DNA from: Plumapathes pennacea
Lineage: Eukaryota > Cnidaria > Anthozoa > Antipatharia > Myriopathidae
Length of the DNA stretch: 64,000 nt
Direction: 5' to 3'
Assembly (NCBI GenBank): GCA_964036295.1
Contig: OZ038462.1
Span: 34,864,355 to 34,928,354 of the forward strand
The notes beneath the pieces are model-generated. The model was not told the origin of the DNA and did no database searches. It worked only from the letters and a program-made list of their open reading frames with translations. How positions within the stretch are numbered: position 1 is the first letter of the stretch; every line of letters begins with the position of its first letter. Shown piece by piece: positions 12,601-26,100 of the stretch. A program made the translations under genes and the position numbers.

Positions 12601-13988
12601 TAGAGAAGAATTTCAGCCGGATACGAGTGACGGACAACACATATTTCGGCGTGAAAGTTGAATTTAGGGAGGGACCCTCCTACCCTTCCCTCGAGTCAGA
12701 TTGACCCCAGTCTCAGCCCATGTAGGACGCCGGGATCTAACTCGTCCCGCAATGCATAACGGGAGGCGCACAAGATGACCTCTACGTCAACCCGATTCTC
12801 CCTCATGTTTAGATCTAAAGCACGACAAAGGAAACCCACCTCATCTCGAGCAGTTCCTCCAACATTCGACGGCGCTCCGACTTGTAGTACGACAGGATTA
12901 TGTCGTTTTCGTTCAGCGCAAGCACCAGCGAAGCGTTCTTGGTGTTGGTGATGGTGGTCTCAAAGTGGCCCCTCTCTACCTCAGCTTCCAGGTCGTCCAC
13001 TTTACCGGCGGCCGAGTCTGCAGTGTGCGCTTGTTGGGCCAGCAGCTCCTCGCGTTCTGCTGCTATCGACACGCTCTCTGTCAGCGCCTCCTCCAAGATG
13101 GCGATGCGCTCGTCTTTCTTCTTGAGATCGTCCTGAGTTTGGGAACAAGGAATTTAATCTGAGCCTTAAATGAGCGTAAAAGCAGGCAAAAAACAAACAA
13201 ACAAACGAACAAAAACAAAACAAAACAAAACAAAAAAACACGAAAAAACGAAAAACGAAGAACAAGAGAGAGAGAGAGAGAGAAAACAAGCCACCAAGCA
13301 AAAACAAGAGCAAGAGAGAGAGAAAAAAAAAAAAAAAAAAACAAGAACAAGAACAAGAACAAGGATGTAATAGTGTGTTTATATATTACTGGGGGCGACC
13401 GGGTAAATCGCTATCGAGTGGATAAGTGAAAAACCTTTAAGCTTATTTTATCAACTGGATAAGAATTTATCCGGTGGATAGCGCAATCTGTTAGCCTGCA
13501 AATGTCGCCGGGCGCGCACTGAGTAACCTTAATCAGTAAGAGCGCCCGGCGTGAAGGCTACTAATCTGGTCCCTTTTTACCTTGAGCTCTTCCAGCATCT
13601 CATCATTTTGTCCCTCTTGCTTCTTGACTTCGTTTATCAGCTGGGCTTGTTTCTCTCTCTCAAGTTGCTGGTTCCGCTTCACTCCGACCAGCTTCTTGGC
13701 TTGCTCCTTAAGTTGCCTAAGATAGTTAGCAACCGGTTACATCGACTCTTTTCGTTCGCTTGTTTGCCTGTGTCTTCCCGCGCGCGTTGTGCGTGCGTGC
13801 GTGTGTGTCTGATATGCGTGGACTGAATAGTGTGAGGTTCTCTCAACCACAGTCCTTTGCGCGCCGAAATCCTTGATCCGCCAATTACTAGGGGCTCCCG
13901 AAAGTCGCAAGATAGCAATCCAACTTGAGACGAATATTAGCTTCTTTTGACCTGAGAGTGCTAACTTACCTATTTTGTCGTCGTCTCG

Positions 13989-14025
<37 letters not shown>

Positions 14026-14032
14026 TATATTT

Positions 14033-14073
<41 letters not shown>

Positions 14074-17000
14074 TAAATTTCGTGTTGGGAACGAAATTCA
14101 GCCTTGCATCTGTACAAATTTCAAATTAAACAAAAATATTGAGTTGGCTGGGAGAGTAAGTGAGTCAGTGAGGGAAAATTATGACAACTATGATAGTACG
14201 CGCGTTCTGATTGGCTAAATAACCGTGTAAGATGAGAGTATATTACAAGCTGACGTGATACGTGATGTATTTTATTGACTAATTATTTCATAAAAGAAAT
14301 ATGTAACGCGTTCCCGTGCAATATAGCCTCGTCTAAACACTTGGAAAGTTGGGAGAACACTCGAGTAGCCAGGGAAACCATTCAGCGACCTTGTGCTCTT
14401 CCAAATTCTCGCGTGTTTAGATGAAGCTTGCTGTTGTTGTTGCTGTTTGTTGTTGTTGTTGTTGTTGTTTTTGAGCTGCACAGTCAGTCCATACCTGTCC
14501 ATCTCCTCAACTTTCCTGTCCTTAGCCGCCTTGTCTTCTTCTAACTGCTTGATCTGCTCCGCATTTAATTCTTTAATATTTTTGACTTCTTGCTGCAATT
14601 TTCTGACCTCTCTTTCCAGATGAGAAACTTCTTTCTTCTTACAATCATATTCTGAAGTAAGTTGCTCCTTTGTATTGTTTCGCTGCAAAAAGAAAAAAAG
14701 AAAAGACGACAAAGCAAACAAACATCAGTACACTATAGTTTCTGGAGAAGGTCTGGTCACACTTCTACATGTACCTCATCCAAGAGACCATTCCCAAGAT
14801 GCCTTTTGCATCTTTTTCAAACCGAGGCCCAGTGTGAAACCTTATCTTACAAAAAAGGGGGTTTGACTCTATGAAAATGAGCATAGGCGAAGGGGCGAAT
14901 CCAGAGTGGTTTACACGGCTTTCCTGCAAAAACCAGCAGATTTTTATAACTTTAGCTCTCAGCCTCTAGAAATGGCGTTTGGGAGAGCTAAATCTAAAAA
15001 AGAAATGTTCCTCTAGAAGCTCCCGACTTCAGCATTCACTTTGGAAGCCAGCCGGATTCTCTCCTTGACTATCCCCTGCTGGGTTCTACAGTTACTAACG
15101 AAATAGGCATCTCGGAAATGGCACATTTTGTGCATACAGTCATTGGGTGTGGTGGTTTCAGGAGAGTTGCCTTCGTCTTAACCTGCGATCAGGCCCTCCT
15201 TTGCCCTCCCCGTGGCGAAAAACACGAAAGATATAATTGGACATGAGAGACTGGGGCGTTCCCGACAATTCCTTCCCCAGTCTCTCACGGCCAATTATAT
15301 CTTCCGTGTTTTTCGCCACCGGGGAGGGAAAGGAGGGCCGGACCGCGGGTTACCTTCGTGTACGTGTTCTTCATGCACTTCTGCTATGGGTCAGGTCCGC
15401 GTTTTATGAACAATAAAACTTATATTTATGTTGCGCGCGTAAATCAAACTGCGCCGCTGCATTATCTTCAAGGAAAGTACGTACTTTTTCTAACTCCTCC
15501 TCCACCTTTTTCACTTTCTTCTCGGAAGCTGCGAGTTTTGTTGATTTCTCCTGAAGAGACGACTTGAGAGATGCAACCTCTTTTTCTAACTCCTCAATTT
15601 CATCCTGAGAGAGAAGGAAAGCATTAGACAGTGTAGCATACAGAAAACAGCGTTCAGCACTGACAGCTCAACTCTACTCCCTTCCCAGGAACACACTGCA
15701 CTGTACAAGAGTGACATCATTTCTCACATTTCTCATTTCATTTCTGAAAAACCTCACAAGTCAGATAAAAGGTTCTGCAACTTTCCTCCAATATGGATTG
15801 AGCATGTGCCAAATTGTCTTCCGTCATATGAACCTGACTAGAAGCGAAATCTAACCTTTTCACTCCCAAAGTGTGATAAAGTTCTATTTTTTCCTTTAAT
15901 CCCTTAGAGATTATATGATAAAGTATGGACAATTTGCCACTTGATAATATAATTCTCACTACATCACTCACACATTTTCTTCGTAAAAGCTTGGGAGAAT
16001 CTGTGTTTTGAGTTTGGGAGTGAAAGGGTTAAAGACTCTCATTTACAAACTGCCCCCCATGAAAAACAAGGGACTTTTTAGTGTGAAAGCTTTTCAACTC
16101 TTAATAACGTGTTTTAAGCATTATAAAGGTGATTTGGGCAGAGACGTGCGACAATCAAATGGTTTACGAAAATAACTTCATGCCCCAGTGATGGCCATTT
16201 TGCCAGTTCGCCCCAGCTCACCTCGTCTTTGCTGAGTTCTTCTCTGAGTGAGCTGATTCTGGCCTCCAGCTTCTCATTGGTCGACTGAACCCTGTGTGTC
16301 TCCTCCTGCTGTTCCTGTCCACTCCTTTGTCGCTGCGCTTGCAGCATCTCAATGTGCCGGTCCTTGTCCTGTATGGTGGCCTCCAGGCTGTCAATGGTGT
16401 TAGTGGAGTCCTTCTGCTCAGCCTTTAGAGATGCCAGCTTGGATTTCAAGCTGGCGATGGAAGTGTCTTTCTCTTTGATCTCGTCCTTCAGGGAGTCACA
16501 CTGTCACAAACAAAAAGTTAATACACTGTATATACATGGAAAATAATGAATTTCGAATTCCTGCATACTCCTGTAACTCAATTGACATAGGTAGACAAGT
16601 TTCTTTCGTATGATAAATGATACCTTCAATAACTCAGTATTAGACATCATGTAAATATGCTTAAAGCCATAAAGATAGCAGATGTTTAGAGTATTAGCCC
16701 TTCATCAGATTAAGTGTGCTTGCTAGACTTCAACCTTGGGTTCAAACACTCATGGAAAATAATGAAATTGGTGGAAACTTGTTGAGTACTTACTCTGTCT
16801 TTGAGAGTGCTCAATTCCCTGTCTTTTGTGTCCAAAACGCTTTTCAGGTTCTCTACTGCATAAGAATTCTCTGAATGCTCTGAAGACATCGACAAGATTG
16901 CTCTTTCTTTTTCCTTTAAGGATGTTTCTTTGCTTCCAAGTCTAGTACGCAGGGATTCCAACTAGGGGGTCAGAAAACAAGCAAACAGCATTATCATACA

Positions 17001-20000
17001 CATATCCTTGATACTGCTTAGGTTGCTTTGTAACTGTGAGGATCACTTCACTATCATTCTATGTTTCACAGTTCACACATACATGTCAGTGCTCGACATT
17101 AAGGATTTAGGTTGGTTGCCCTTCAGACTGTAGATTGACTTCAAGCAATAGAAAGTTTCATAATTTCTAGTTGCCCGGCCCAGAATTTACCTGCCCAACC
17201 AAAAGTTTTGGTTGCCCCAGGCAAGCGGGCAACCGTTAATGTTGAGCGCTGCATGTATGTGATTCATCATGGATATCGTATCATTCCCACGACTATCTGG
17301 TACAATTCGAACCACGCACTTGAAGCTCCACACAGCTTCATAGCTCAGCGGTTAGAGTATTGCAAAGGCCATGGATATTTTCCGGGCTATCCTAGCTACT
17401 GCTTAGTTGTTTATAACTGTGAGAGTCACTTTCACCATCACAAACAGCATCATCAGTCATAATCACAATCACCATCTTCAGCAACAGCATGATAATGATT
17501 ATCATTATCATTATCCCACATCATGATAATGATATCATTACCGTTAGCAACACAGTCACTATCATCCTTGGCAATATCACAGTAAACATCACAATTTATG
17601 ATCACCACTACCATTCTCATCATCCATGATGATGATCACCACCACCATGATCATGACCACAAAAACACATACTGTAAGCCTGTAAAGATACAACAAAGAC
17701 AATGAAAGTGCTACCTCTCCCTGAAGGTTCTTGATGTGTTGGTCCTTTGTTTGTATAGAGGTCTGTAGGACTGTTATGTGCTGTTGTTGATTAGATTGGT
17801 GTGCTTTCAAGGTTTCTAACTTTGTCTCTGCAGCTGCCAGAGCTGTGTCCTTCTTTGCCACATCAGCTTTAAAGGACTCCACCTTATCAGCAGGAGGAAC
17901 AAAGAATAAAGCAGTAAGAACAAAGATAAAAGTGAAGAACAGAAGCAAACTGCCAAAGAGTTAACAGAAGAAAGATTGAACTGCTGCTATTTTCAGCTTC
18001 AGAAGGGACATACAGTGTATAAGTCAAAGGGAGAAGAAAAGAGGTGCATACTGCAGCCAAGCCACTCACAAAAGGATCAAATCATACATACATATCTAGC
18101 CATTCACATGGAGAAATGAGGGAAAGAGGAGCAGACTACTGAAAAATACTTGATCAAAGGGGGTGAAGCCAGCTAAAATGACAAGCAGCAGGGTTATACG
18201 TACACTGAAAGTGTCTGGGACAAAGCAATGAGAACCTGGCTTGTTGGGAAATGAAAGGGGATGTCTAAATTAAGAATAAAGAATTAAAGGGTAGATTTTG
18301 CCATTTTTGTAATGTGAAATTTCATTGGATTTGGCTGAGTCATTTTCGGTAACACTTCAAATGGAATAAACTGAGCTGTGATGTCACAAGCGCATGGTAC
18401 TGTACTGTAAAAAAAAAAAAGTGTATTTACTCCCTGAAGTGTGAAGAAATGTTTTTTTGTTGCTCCTGAAACTGTAACAACAGCACTGACCGCACCAACC
18501 AAAGAGAGAGGTCTAGCTTTCCCTATACTGTTTGGTGTGGTTGTGACGTCACAGAGGAACCAGGGCATGCCACCCGAGGTGTTTGGAAAATTTTCGGAAT
18601 GGAGTTTAGGGACTATCTAAAATGCTCATATCTTCAAGATTATTTAAGTTATTTGCTTCAAATTTCCACTATAACTACAGTACTTCTTTCATTTGACAAA
18701 AAACAATAATAATTATTATGGCGGTAGAATTTGACCTCAGACTAACACAGGTACTGTACCTTGGCTTTCATAAACTTGGAGTGACTCTGATAAACCTCCA
18801 CTTGTTTTTTGTCTTCCTGTCTTGTCTTCTCCTCTTCAAGGGCAGCCGCCTTCAGAGTGGCAACCTGTTTGTAGAATGATGTGTAGTGTTGACATGTAAA
18901 CAAACAGCAACAGCAATAAATGGAAAATGACTTCAATTGAATAAAGGTTCAACTCCCTAGGATGGACATCTCTCTAAGACAGATGCTTTGTACAAGTGGT
19001 ACCTCTCCTTTTTTCAGTCATTTACTTTAACCCTTTCACTCCCAAGAGTGATCAAGTTTAAGTTTCTCCTTCAGTTTTGGCAGCACAAATATATCATACA
19101 GTAACGAGAACTTGGTTTTTGATACCTTGCTCAGATGATAGCTGATTAAACTATCAATTCTCACTACATCACTCATATATTTTTCTCTTAAAAGGTTGGG
19201 AGAATCTGCATTTTAAACTTGGGAGTGAAAGGGTTAACTGAACTCTATTTAAGACAGACACCTGTCCAAAACGGACAGTTGGAACTGGTGTCCATCTTAG
19301 ATGGAGTCAACTGTATTGAAGATCTTTAGTTGAGCTCAGAGAAACAATAATTTTACCATAGAGGACACAATTTCCCCCTTCTGTGTCTGCAGATTGTAAA
19401 ACATTGATGTTTTGAGCATTGGTACCACTTTGCGGCCCTCTGCTATCCTAGACAAGGCAAAATGAATTCCCCTTACCTCCTGTTCTAGCTCGGTGACCTG
19501 ATTTTCTAGTGACACAATATGGCTGTCCTATAAATACAGAAGATAAACAAGACAGTTAAATAAATGATTTTACAGTGCTTAGTCAGCCAAAAGTATGACA
19601 CACTGCTTTCTTGTCACAATGCCTATGTGTCCATATAAAAGCTCTGTATTGATCCAGTATTTTTTAGAAAGACTTCAGCCATGAAATATCAGTGTATCAG
19701 CTTTGTAGGATGCATAACTTCCAAGATAGCATTTTGACGACATCCGGCATGAAAATCCCCAATAAACGGAGAAAAAATAAAGAATTTACAGACAGTCAAC
19801 ATCTACAGTATATGAGTGTGAAAGCCATGGTGCAGATAGATGTGAAAAAGCCCAGATCACAGCGGTGAGTTGCTGTTCAGTACTCAGTTACTGCTGCTAC
19901 TTCAAACACACTCATAGCACATTTCAAAATGAGCTGGGTCCTCAATTAAAAAAATATATATTAATAACTAGATATAATCAAGGATTACAGTGCATTCGTG

Positions 20001-20087
20001 CTACTGAATTGTGGAGTTGTTATAAAGGCATCGTTCGTATGTGAAGTTGTATTTTGGTACTTTAGAAGTACTGCATTTGAAGAAGAC

Positions 20088-20173
<86 letters not shown>

Positions 20174-23100
20174 GCAAAAGCTATACTTCTAAAAATATAT
20201 ATATAGTGCACATACAAGATGGCGGAACAGCCAGTACCATGTACCGCCTGCAAGGCCAAATCATTGCCACATGTAAATACTCAAGAACTGAATGCAACAG
20301 GTTTGTTTAATAACTTGTACAATGTTAACTACAACGATTTTCGACTGCAACGAAAACACACAAGTCATCAAAGTCATGTAAAGTTGCACTAACAATACTA
20401 AAATGGTTCTTTGGATAGCAATTTGTAGTCTGTAAACTAACAAAAGAGAATGTTGGAGAAGAGTACATCAAGCTGCTAACATGCTATCAATATAATAACA
20501 AAATGTTTATGTTGCATTCTACTTGGATTGCTCATTTGTTTTATAGTCATTGTTAAACTCCACTGACATGGCCATGATTTTAATCATGGCAACGAAAAGA
20601 CGAAAGTTGTTGCCAATGTCATGTGAATGTTGCACTGCAGTGTTACCAAATAATGTTGAACGATCTTTTGGATAACAATTCAAGGTCTGTAAACTAACAA
20701 AATAGAACGCTGGAAAACAGTACATTAATATGACAATGAATATGACAATGTTTATGTGCCATTCTACTGACTGATCACCTACTATAGACAAGGTCAGAAA
20801 CTCGTATTGTTGAGCTTCATAACTCAGCAAAATAAAATGATCCGAATTCATGTCCAATCGCCAAAGAGAATACGGTGGCAAACCCTGAATGCAGAGAGAA
20901 GTTAATCTCCTGTGGAAAACAGCTGAGTTGACACATCACAGGATGGCAACGTCTATTTCTTGGCAAACATGGCACTACACAACTTTCTGATATTCTGATA
21001 AACAGCTTCGCTCATAGTTCCTACTGATAGTGCAAAAAAATCCACACAGTTTCACTTGTCCTGGCAAAAACACGAAAGATCCGATCTGTGATGCAGTGAC
21101 AAAACACGACAGTGACGAAAGATCTGATCCGATCCGTGATGCAGTTGAAAATCGAATTCTTTTCACCCCTGAGCATGCGCTAGTTACCATACCATGAACG
21201 GTAGCATGCTCCATGCTTTCGAGGTTTATTTCTGTGTCACTTTGTCAAGGCAATCTGACATTCCTGAGACCGTACCAAGATGGCGCCCAAAACCCTGAAA
21301 TTGCATGGCATCCAACCGGAAATGACGCGATTAGACTGCGTTCTCCTTTGTCGAACGCAATTATGGGCCGATTTTTCAAACAAAGTCGAACTTAAAATAA
21401 GCTGGGTCCTCAATTAAAAAAATATATTAAAAAAATATATAAATAACCATGGTTTATCGCTAAATTTAAGTTTAGACGGATGCCATAAAACAGGGTTAGC
21501 CAAATGTTAAATTAAATTTTTAGAACTTAGATTGGAGTCGGTCTATTAAGACGATGCTTAGCTGTTGTCCGCATGGCTACTGTTTAAATTTTGTTTAGAC
21601 CAGGACTTTCTTAACCGCGGTCTAAACCTTGTTTAAAAAATAGGCCCCATGTGTTTGGGAAATTTAAATACATGAAAGGTTGCTTGAAGAGACCTCAGTG
21701 ATATTTCTTTAGTCTAATTTTAAATCTTCAAAATACTATAGAATGGGAATAGCATTGAATTGTCAAAAGACAAACACTCACCAACCCTTGTACGGCTTGA
21801 TATACAAAACACTTTCTATTCTTTTATCAGACATCATATTAGCATCTTGCTAGATGTTTTGAGAAATTGTGTCAAGAATTCCCATGGAAACTGCTTTTAG
21901 AATACACTACATCCTCATGGTAACACAGAGCAATATCACTGTCTCTTGCTGTGGATATTTATGAAGCTTTTTAATTTCATTTTAAATGTGTGTATAATTT
22001 CTGTTGCAAATTTATTTATTTTTTGAAATATACATAAATCTAATATCCAAGATGTTATTAGCTGCTGCTCGTAGACAACAATGGCATATTTACATTAGAA
22101 TTCCAGCCTGTAGCAGCTTGAGAAAAAATACAACCTGTTTTCTTACTTTGAGCAAATTTCATTGTTACAACTAGAATGTTATGCTTCTATTTAATGGGTT
22201 GATACATACAACTTACAGTGGATAGCTTTTGAATATTATGAAGTTCAACATAAACAGGGATGTCGCTACATGTAAGCATCAGTGACTTGTGAATTTTGAC
22301 GACTGAGAAACACCACATCGCTGGCTGAAATTTGGCATTTTTTAAATTCTCAGCATGCTCTTTTCTTAGCTACAATCCTGCATAAAATAACACATAGCTA
22401 CGACTACATGAAAAGTGCTTTTCACCTCCAACACTTCATAACTGGGTCATTCCACAGTATTTTGGACATGGATATCAGTTTTCTAAATGTTTTGAATCAA
22501 ACCCAAAATGCCCTTTAAGTTGTAGCTTGGTGTTGATAGTTTACTTTATGATGTAATTTATGGGGGTAGCATGTTGATAATGATGCATAAATTATAATCA
22601 AACATGAAAAAAGTAAAAATGGCCGTTGCGGAGAGGACAAATCAATTTATTATTTAAAAACAAATGAAAAACTGAAACCTCACAAAAGTTATCAGGACAT
22701 AAACTATTACTGATGCGGTTTACAGAACAGTTGTTACAGGATGATGTTTTACCCAGAGTCCTGTGCTAGAGACTGTCCATTTGCTAAATGTCCTCTCCGC
22801 AACTTTTTGACACCTAAAAGTTTATGTTATGGATGATCACATAATCATATTAGGTACACAGTTTGATAACTTCTAATTTATAACAGGAGGTATGTTTTAT
22901 TGTGTTCAGATTTATTCTTCAGCTCATCACCTTAATGATTTAGGGACGTTTTCTTTTTGTTGCGGAGAGGACATTTCTGTTGCGGAGAGGACACATTGCT
23001 TAGAAGTTGATTTAAAATAAACTCATTATAAACTAAATAAATTCTAAAATAAACTCATGTTAGGTAAATTGTACTTTTCAGGGCTGTTAGTATATTTTGA

Positions 23101-26100
23101 AGTGTGCAGCAGTGTACTTAGACTGCATTAGTTAAAAGTTTGAGAGGAAGATAACATTACTACAGGAAGATAACATTAGTACAAGGCATTCTGTCTACTC
23201 AAACAGCATTTGGGAGAGCACTTGCTAATAAAAATCACTTCACCACATTCAAGATTCTTGCACAGAGTTGGTGCCAAAATGTTTGATTGGCCTCAGATAG
23301 ATGACATTGATAAAGTACATGCCACCTGTGTGTTTTATGGCCCAGTACGATGGCAGGGCAATGGCCCCTTTGAAACTCCAGATCTGGAGGAACTTGGAAC
23401 TGTTTTTCAAGCTTTCAAGGAAGCAGAGTTGTCACTAAACTGCTACACTATGTTGCTGTTCAGTAAACATGAGATGTACAAACATTGTACATTAACATGT
23501 ACAAGTATTTACATGACTGTGTTGAAATCAACATTGTTGCAACAAGTTTGAAATGAAACGTTTTGAAGTAACTGTGATTAGGACCTTGTTATTGTTGACA
23601 TTTAACAGCATAGTGTGTTTCTTTAAAAGCTGTTATATATTATAGGATATGTTAATAACAAAGAATTTATGTGTACTTGACAAGAATTATTTTGGGGGGT
23701 ATTTTTGCCAAGTATTCTGGATTTTTTGGTTTTACCCATAATGCTTTGTGGTCTGAGTCAGCATTAAAGTTTATGCATTTCATAAGTTTTTTCCAGAGTT
23801 TCTGGTAACATCAGTTCTTGATGCACCAAATACAATGATTAAAACTACAATGAAGTAATAATGTCTATCCATATCAAAATCAACTTGAAAAATGTGACCA
23901 CAACCCTTTTCTTTTTCAATACCATGCTAGTCTGATCAAAGGACCTTGTTTTTGTTGACATTTATCACCATATGTTTCACTAAAAGCTGTTTTATATTCT
24001 AGAATGTTAATAAGAGTTGTTTAACATAACACACTTTGTCAAATTCAATGAGATTTTTGTGTTATTTGTTCATGGACAAAAATGTCCTCTCCGCAACGTC
24101 TTCTCCGCAACAGAGACACATCAAAATATGGTCAGTTTTTCTGATGATCGAACAAATGCAGCTAATTTTTTTTGCCATATATTTAAAATATATACACCAC
24201 TCTTTAATACAAAACAAAAAGAAATTGTGAATCCATCATAGAATCAGAGAACTTTTCACTTAGATTTTGTAAAACAAAAATAGCAAATTCTCTGAGTCTT
24301 CTCTGCAACAGTCACTTATCTTGCTGTAGTCTTCCATGTTTAAAACTTACAGAAAATTGCAACATAGTGGGCATAGCTATAATAAATGTCTACAAGAAAA
24401 AGGTAGAATTTTATTACTGTGACATTTGGATTTCAAGCTGTGGCATACTGAATGTCTCTAAATGTCTTCTCCGCAACATACGAAATACTGTGGAATGACC
24501 CAACTGCAAAAATCACATTCACCATATAATTTTTATTATTCTTGTCTGTAGTTGTATATTGTAATACAGTAGTATGTAATCCACATAATAATAATGCATG
24601 TAAAACAGCACCTGCCATATGCATGAGATAAGTTATGACGTGTTTGTCTAGGTAGTGACTACAAAATATGAAGAATAAGGGTGAGATAAAATAATATGCC
24701 ATTTTAGCCCAAAGGCAAGCTGTGGCTGCCATGATTCACTGGCGCGGATAGTTTAAACAGAGCTAGTTGTCAATCTACTAGCCCCGGGCTCACAGACACG
24801 GCTTTCATCACACCCACATAACTGCAACCTGTAGATAACTTACCTTCGCCACCAAATCTGCAGACTGCTGAAGTTCTTCACTCACATTATTTAGTCTCAT
24901 GTTATCTATTTCCTGAAAATGATAAGACAGGTCATTTATGTGTTTTGACAATCATTTTTATAACCCCACAATAATCTCTTTCAAGTTAGGTCTCAACAAT
25001 AGTTTTCGTAATATAATAACTATGATATTGCCTGCTCTAATTTGTTAAAAAGGCTGTTGTATAAATAGTGTTAGTAAAGTGACCATTTTCTGTGTCTTTT
25101 GTGCTCCCACATAAACACTTGGAATGTTGGGAGAATACTGAAAGAGTAAAAGCCGAGCCATACGCACATACTACTGTACAAAGACATGGAAAGCATTCTA
25201 TATTGCTTAATTACATGAACAACTCCAAACAAATGCACTGTATTATATATATTGAAAATATTTTCACCCAATGCACAAAAATAGTCACTGCCTACAAAGC
25301 AATCAATACTATTTACACAAAAAAAGTCTTAGGATTTGATGGATGCCAATATAACATGACGTAAACATCTACCTCTTGCAGCTTTGTTATTGCCCCATCT
25401 CTTTCCTGAATTCCCTCTCTTAAATGTGACAGCTCCCCAATAACCTCTGCTATCTTCTTCTTGTCAGCACTCCTTGTCTCTTTCAACCCATCTGATCCTT
25501 TTGCTTCTAATCCTTTGCTCTGAATCATCTCCAGAAGCCTACTTATCTGCTCATCCTTTGCCGCCATTGCCTGTCTCTGGGCTTCGAGTTGTGAACTTAA
25601 ATCCTCCAGGGACTTTTGGAGTAAAAATATTTCATTGTCTAGCCGTTCTTTGTCCAGTCTGAGAGTCTCTAACTCTTTCTGTTGTTGGCCATCTAACGAA
25701 ACTCCAGAGAGTGATGATGATGGAGACAATTTTCCAATGGACAGACGATCGCTAACGTCCCTTTGTTGCTTCAACCGTTCTTGCAAGTCTTGAATAATTT
25801 CTGTTCGTTGCTGTTTGGACAGAGATATACCAGATAGAAAATATTACAGTAGATGGACCAGTACACAATAATTATACACAATGTCTACTGGTACTTCCTA
25901 AGAACACTTGGAAAGTGTGGAGAAGCACTCCATGGTGTCATGTTTCTCTATACTTCTCTCATGTTCTTTCAAATTCCCATGTGCTTTTTATAACTCAACA
26001 TGGCATGCTGATGTGTGCTCTATTCAAACAACTGTTTGGATCATAAAAGGCAGAAATGTTCCCAACCAAAATATCTCCTATTCATCGCTCAATCCTATAC

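Noticed and set aside
13002..13370. Leu/Phe-rich and Arg/Glu-rich frames
   Set aside because: Translations of the (AAAAC)n and (GA)n low-complexity tract.
17335..17410. tRNA or tRNA-derived SINE
   Set aside because: TAGCTCAGCGGTTAGAG looks like an A box, but no B box follows at the right distance and no cloverleaf can be drawn.
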